Assembly: GCA_963769115.1 (NCBI GenBank)
Contig: CAVYKN010000012.1
Span: 1-64,000, forward strand
DNA from: DASTFY01 sp963769115
Lineage (GTDB): Bacteria > Actinomycetota > Acidimicrobiia > Acidimicrobiales > Ilumatobacteraceae
Length of the DNA stretch: 64,000 nt
Direction: 5' to 3'
Made by a program: the position numbers and the translations under genes. Positions within the stretch are counted from its first letter, which is position 1. Each line of letters starts with the position of its first letter. The notes below the pieces were generated by a model. The model had not been told where the DNA came from, did no database searches, and saw only the letters and a program-made list of their open reading frames with translations. Positions 62,081 through 64,000 of this stretch are shown here, piece by piece.

Positions 62081-62737
62081 ATGGGTTTGCTCATTGGCGA
62101 GACGGCGCCGGACTTCGAGGCCGACACCACCGAGGGCCGGATCAACTTCCATGACTGGATCGGCGACTCCTGGGCGGTGTTGTTCTCGCACCCCAAGGAC
62201 TTCACCCCGGTGTGCACGACCGAGCTCGGGTACATGGCCAAGCTGCAGCCTGAGTTCGACCGCCGGAACGTGAAGGTGATCGGGCTCTCCGTCGACGCCA
62301 CCGAGGACCACCAGTCCTGGGCGGACGACATCGAGGAGACCCAGGGCTCCCGGCCCAACTACCCGATCATCGGCGATGCCGACTTCAACGTCTCCAAGCT
62401 CTACGGGATGCTCCCGGCCAGCACGTCGGGCGACGCCAAGTCCCGGACGCCCGCTGACAACCAGACCGTGCGCAACGTGTTCGTGATCGGCCCGGACAAG
62501 AAGGTCAAGCTGGTCCTCGTCTACCCCATGACCACGGGGCGCAACTTCGACGAGGTGCTGCGGGTCATCGACTCCCTCCAGCTCACGGCCAAGCACCGGG
62601 TGTCGACGCCGGTCAACTGGAAGCAGGGCGAGGACGTCATCATCGCCGGCTCCGTGTCGAACGACGAGGCGAAGGAGATCTTCGGCGAGTGGAAGTCGCC
62701 GAAGCCCTACATCCGCATCGTCCCGCAGCCGAGCTGA
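62081..62737 (+). CDS. 1-Cys (Prx6-type) peroxiredoxin
   Basis: Reduces hydrogen peroxide and organic peroxides. 218 residues. The active site FSHPKDFTPVCTTELG has the peroxidatic C45; the protein has no resolving Cys, hence the 1-Cys class. YPMTTGRNFDEVLRVIDSLQ and the long C-terminal extension ending PKPYIRIVPQPS define Prx6. GAGGAGAGAGG precedes the ATG by a few bases, a strong ribosome site. The electron donor is unknown. A C-terminal remnant of a similar gene is at 44.42 kb. Confidence 0.94.
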   Translation: MGLLIGETAPDFEADTTEGRINFHDWIGDSWAVLFSHPKDFTPVCTTELGYMAKLQPEFDRRNVKVIGLSVDATEDHQSWADDIEETQGSRPNYPIIGDADFNVSKLYGMLPASTSGDAKSRTPADNQTVRNVFVIGPDKKVKLVLVYPMTTGRNFDEVLRVIDSLQLTAKHRVSTPVNWKQGEDVIIAGSVSNDEAKEIFGEWKSPKPYIRIVPQPS

Positions 62738-62758
62738 GGTCCGCCTCCTGATCGACCC

Positions 62759-63808
62759 GTGAAGGACTGGATCCTTCACGTCGACCTCGACCAGTTCCTC
62801 GCCGCCGTAGAGATCCTGCGGCGGCCGGAACTGGCCGGCCGCCCCGTCGTGGTGGGCGGAGACGGGAACCCGGCGCGCTTGCGGCAGGTGGTCGCCACGG
62901 CGTCCTACGAGGCGAGAGCCTTCGGCGTGCGGTCGGGCATGCCGCTCGCACTCGCCGCCCGCCGCTGCCCGGAGGCGGTGTTCCTGGCCTCGGACAAGCC
63001 GGCGTACGAAGCGGCGTCGGCTCGCGCCATGGGTGTCCTCCGGTCGTTCCCCGCGGTCGTCGTGGAGGAGTGGGGGTGGGACGAGGCGCTGATCGGCGCC
63101 CGCACGGACGACCCTGAAGGTCTGGCGCGCGCCGTGCAGGAGCGCATGCGCGCCGAGACCGGTCTCACCTGTGCCGTCGGAGTCGGCGAGACGAAGCTCC
63201 AGGCCAAGACGGCAACAGGGTTCGCGAAGCCCGGCGGCATCGCCACCCTCACGCAGGCCACCTGGTTGGAGACCATGGGCGATCGGCCCGTCACCGCCCT
63301 CTCGGGGATCGGCAACCGCATGGCCGGCCATCTCGCGGAGCTCGGCATCCACAGCGTGCGGGATCTCGCCGCCTCGGACCGCCACGTCCTGGCCGCCCGC
63401 TTCGGGCCGACGATCGGTCCGTCGCTGAAGATCCTCGGCATGGGCGGGGACCGGAGCCCGGTGGTGGATCTCCCCCACGTCCCGCGGTCCCGCAGCCGGG
63501 AGGAGACGTTCGAGCGCGATCTCAGCTCGCCGGAAGAGGTCCGGGCGCAGGTCGTCAGGCTGGCCGAGGAGGTGACGGCCTCCGTCGTCACGGAGGGCCG
63601 GCGGGTGACGCACGTGGCCGTCAAGGTCCGGACCGCGACGTTCTTCACCCGGTCGAAGATCCGCAAGCTGCCCGAGCCGACGACGGACACGACCGACGTG
63701 GTCCGGGCTGCCCTGGAGGTGCTGGACCGCTTCGAGCTGCACCGGCCCGTCCGCCTGCTCGGCGTCCGGGTGGAGCTCGAACGACCGTCGGACGGCGCTG
63801 TCCGCTAA
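62759..63808 (+). CDS. dinB: Y-family DNA polymerase IV (DinB)
   Basis: Translesion polymerase of 349 residues from GTG 62759. Palm motifs ILHVDLDQFLAAVE and YEARAFGVRSGMPLAL are clear. The catalytic carboxylates usually in a SIDEA motif appear as EEWGWDEALIG: Asp and Glu are kept but the surroundings differ, which suggests a divergent DinB subgroup. The little-finger domain ETFERDLSSPEEV and HhH region ALSGIGNRMAGHLAELGI are present. No beta-clamp motif is seen at the end. Overlaps the LuxR gene end by 4 bases. Confidence 0.9.
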   Translation: MKDWILHVDLDQFLAAVEILRRPELAGRPVVVGGDGNPARLRQVVATASYEARAFGVRSGMPLALAARRCPEAVFLASDKPAYEAASARAMGVLRSFPAVVVEEWGWDEALIGARTDDPEGLARAVQERMRAETGLTCAVGVGETKLQAKTATGFAKPGGIATLTQATWLETMGDRPVTALSGIGNRMAGHLAELGIHSVRDLAASDRHVLAARFGPTIGPSLKILGMGGDRSPVVDLPHVPRSRSREETFERDLSSPEEVRAQVVRLAEEVTASVVTEGRRVTHVAVKVRTATFFTRSKIRKLPEPTTDTTDVVRAALEVLDRFELHRPVRLLGVRVELERPSDGAVR

Positions 63809-64000
63809 GAGCGCGGCTGCTGCAGCGCCGCGACGGCCACCTCGGCCCGGTTGCGGCAGCCCGTCTTGGCAAACACGTGCTCGAGGTGCGTCTTCACGGT
63901 GCCGCGTGACATCAGGAGCCGCTCGGCGATCTCCGGATTCGTGTGACCCGCCATCACCAGCTCGACCACCTTCTGCTCCGTCGGTGTCAGGCTGGCCCAT
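63805..64000 (-). CDS. LuxR-type regulator, C-terminal DNA-binding part (partial)
   Basis: The right end cuts the gene; 64 C-terminal residues remain. LTPTEQKVVELVMAGHTNPEIAERLL is followed by SRGTVKTHLEHVFAKTGC and RNRAEVAVAAL, a full LuxR_C helix-turn-helix. Stop TAG at 63805. Likely part of a NarL-type response regulator or a larger LuxR protein; upstream domains are outside the window. Convergent with dinB. Confidence 0.85.
   Translation of the reverse strand, partial: WASLTPTEQKVVELVMAGHTNPEIAERLLMSRGTVKTHLEHVFAKTGCRNRAEVAVAALQQPRS

Noticed and set aside
62021..64000. A 659-codon minus-strand frame reaching the right end
   Set aside because: Antisense to the peroxiredoxin and dinB; the real minus-strand gene at the edge is the LuxR-type C-terminus in another frame.

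Overview
This is a very GC-rich (about 70%), gene-dense actinobacterial chromosome segment. A WhiB regulator, a PdtaS-type histidine kinase, DUF3107, a pair of ArsA/GET3-like ATPases, an actinobacterial-type Mrp, a lysozyme-like lipoprotein and a class-E-type sortase point to Actinomycetota. A complete cytochrome c maturation System I (ccmABCDEFGHI) together with acyl-CoA metabolism genes fits Acidimicrobiia or a relative best; the taxonomic call is inference. No tRNA, rRNA, CRISPR array or transposase was seen.

Layout. 1-1.8 kb: etfBA (left end cut). 1.9-3.6 kb: lipid kinase and glycerophosphodiesterase, convergent. 3.8-10 kb: whiB, a lysozyme-like lipoprotein, and a minus-strand group mrp, DUF3107, arsA, arsA, pdtaS. 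10.2-12.6 kb: a SufR-like regulator, a cysteine desulfurase and a SixA-like phosphatase. 12.6-20.5 kb: two small membrane proteins, then the ccm operon with overlapping genes. 20.6-26.7 kb: sortase, a 33-residue basic protein, an ArsR/MFS pair, an esterase, and a KhtTU-type K+/H+ antiporter. 26.7-33.2 kb: enoyl-CoA hydratases, biotin carrier, omega-amidase with transaminase, carboxyltransferase, CorA. 33.3-37.6 kb: glycosyltransferase, TetR, P450, AzlCD. 38-44.5 kb: a disturbed region with a truncated ABC transporter joined head-on to a broken SARP-type regulator, a PIG-L deacetylase, an MFS exporter, a PPi-type phosphofructokinase and two gene remnants. 44.5-50 kb: flavin oxidoreductase and cell-surface glycan genes (GT39, SGNH lipoprotein, OafA-type acyltransferase). 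50-64 kb: alcohol dehydrogenase, LLM flavin oxidoreductase, hydrolase, PEP-swivel protein, intradiol-dioxygenase-like lipoprotein, uracil/thymine-mismatch glycosylase, MFS-cNMP fusion, MocR/NAD(P)-binding pair divergent from AhpD/PNPOx, 1-Cys peroxiredoxin, DinB, and a LuxR-type regulator cut by the right end.

Sequence quality matters here. Nine otherwise normal genes (etfB, second arsA, a DUF4190-like gene, a DUF4234-like gene, ccmC, khtT, the carboxyltransferase, the PIG-L deacetylase and the DHA2 exporter) each need exactly one inserted or deleted base to read through. Housekeeping genes are among them, so uncorrected consensus indels of a draft or metagenomic assembly are the likeliest reason. 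The C-tract-rich stretch near 39.4-40.0 kb and the two junctions near 39.16 and 44.42 kb may also be assembly artefacts. I did not find a clearly new multi-gene system. The most interesting candidates are the SufR-like/Mrp/NifS group, the tiny basic protein, the stand-alone PEP-swivel protein, and the small ORF coupled to azlCD.
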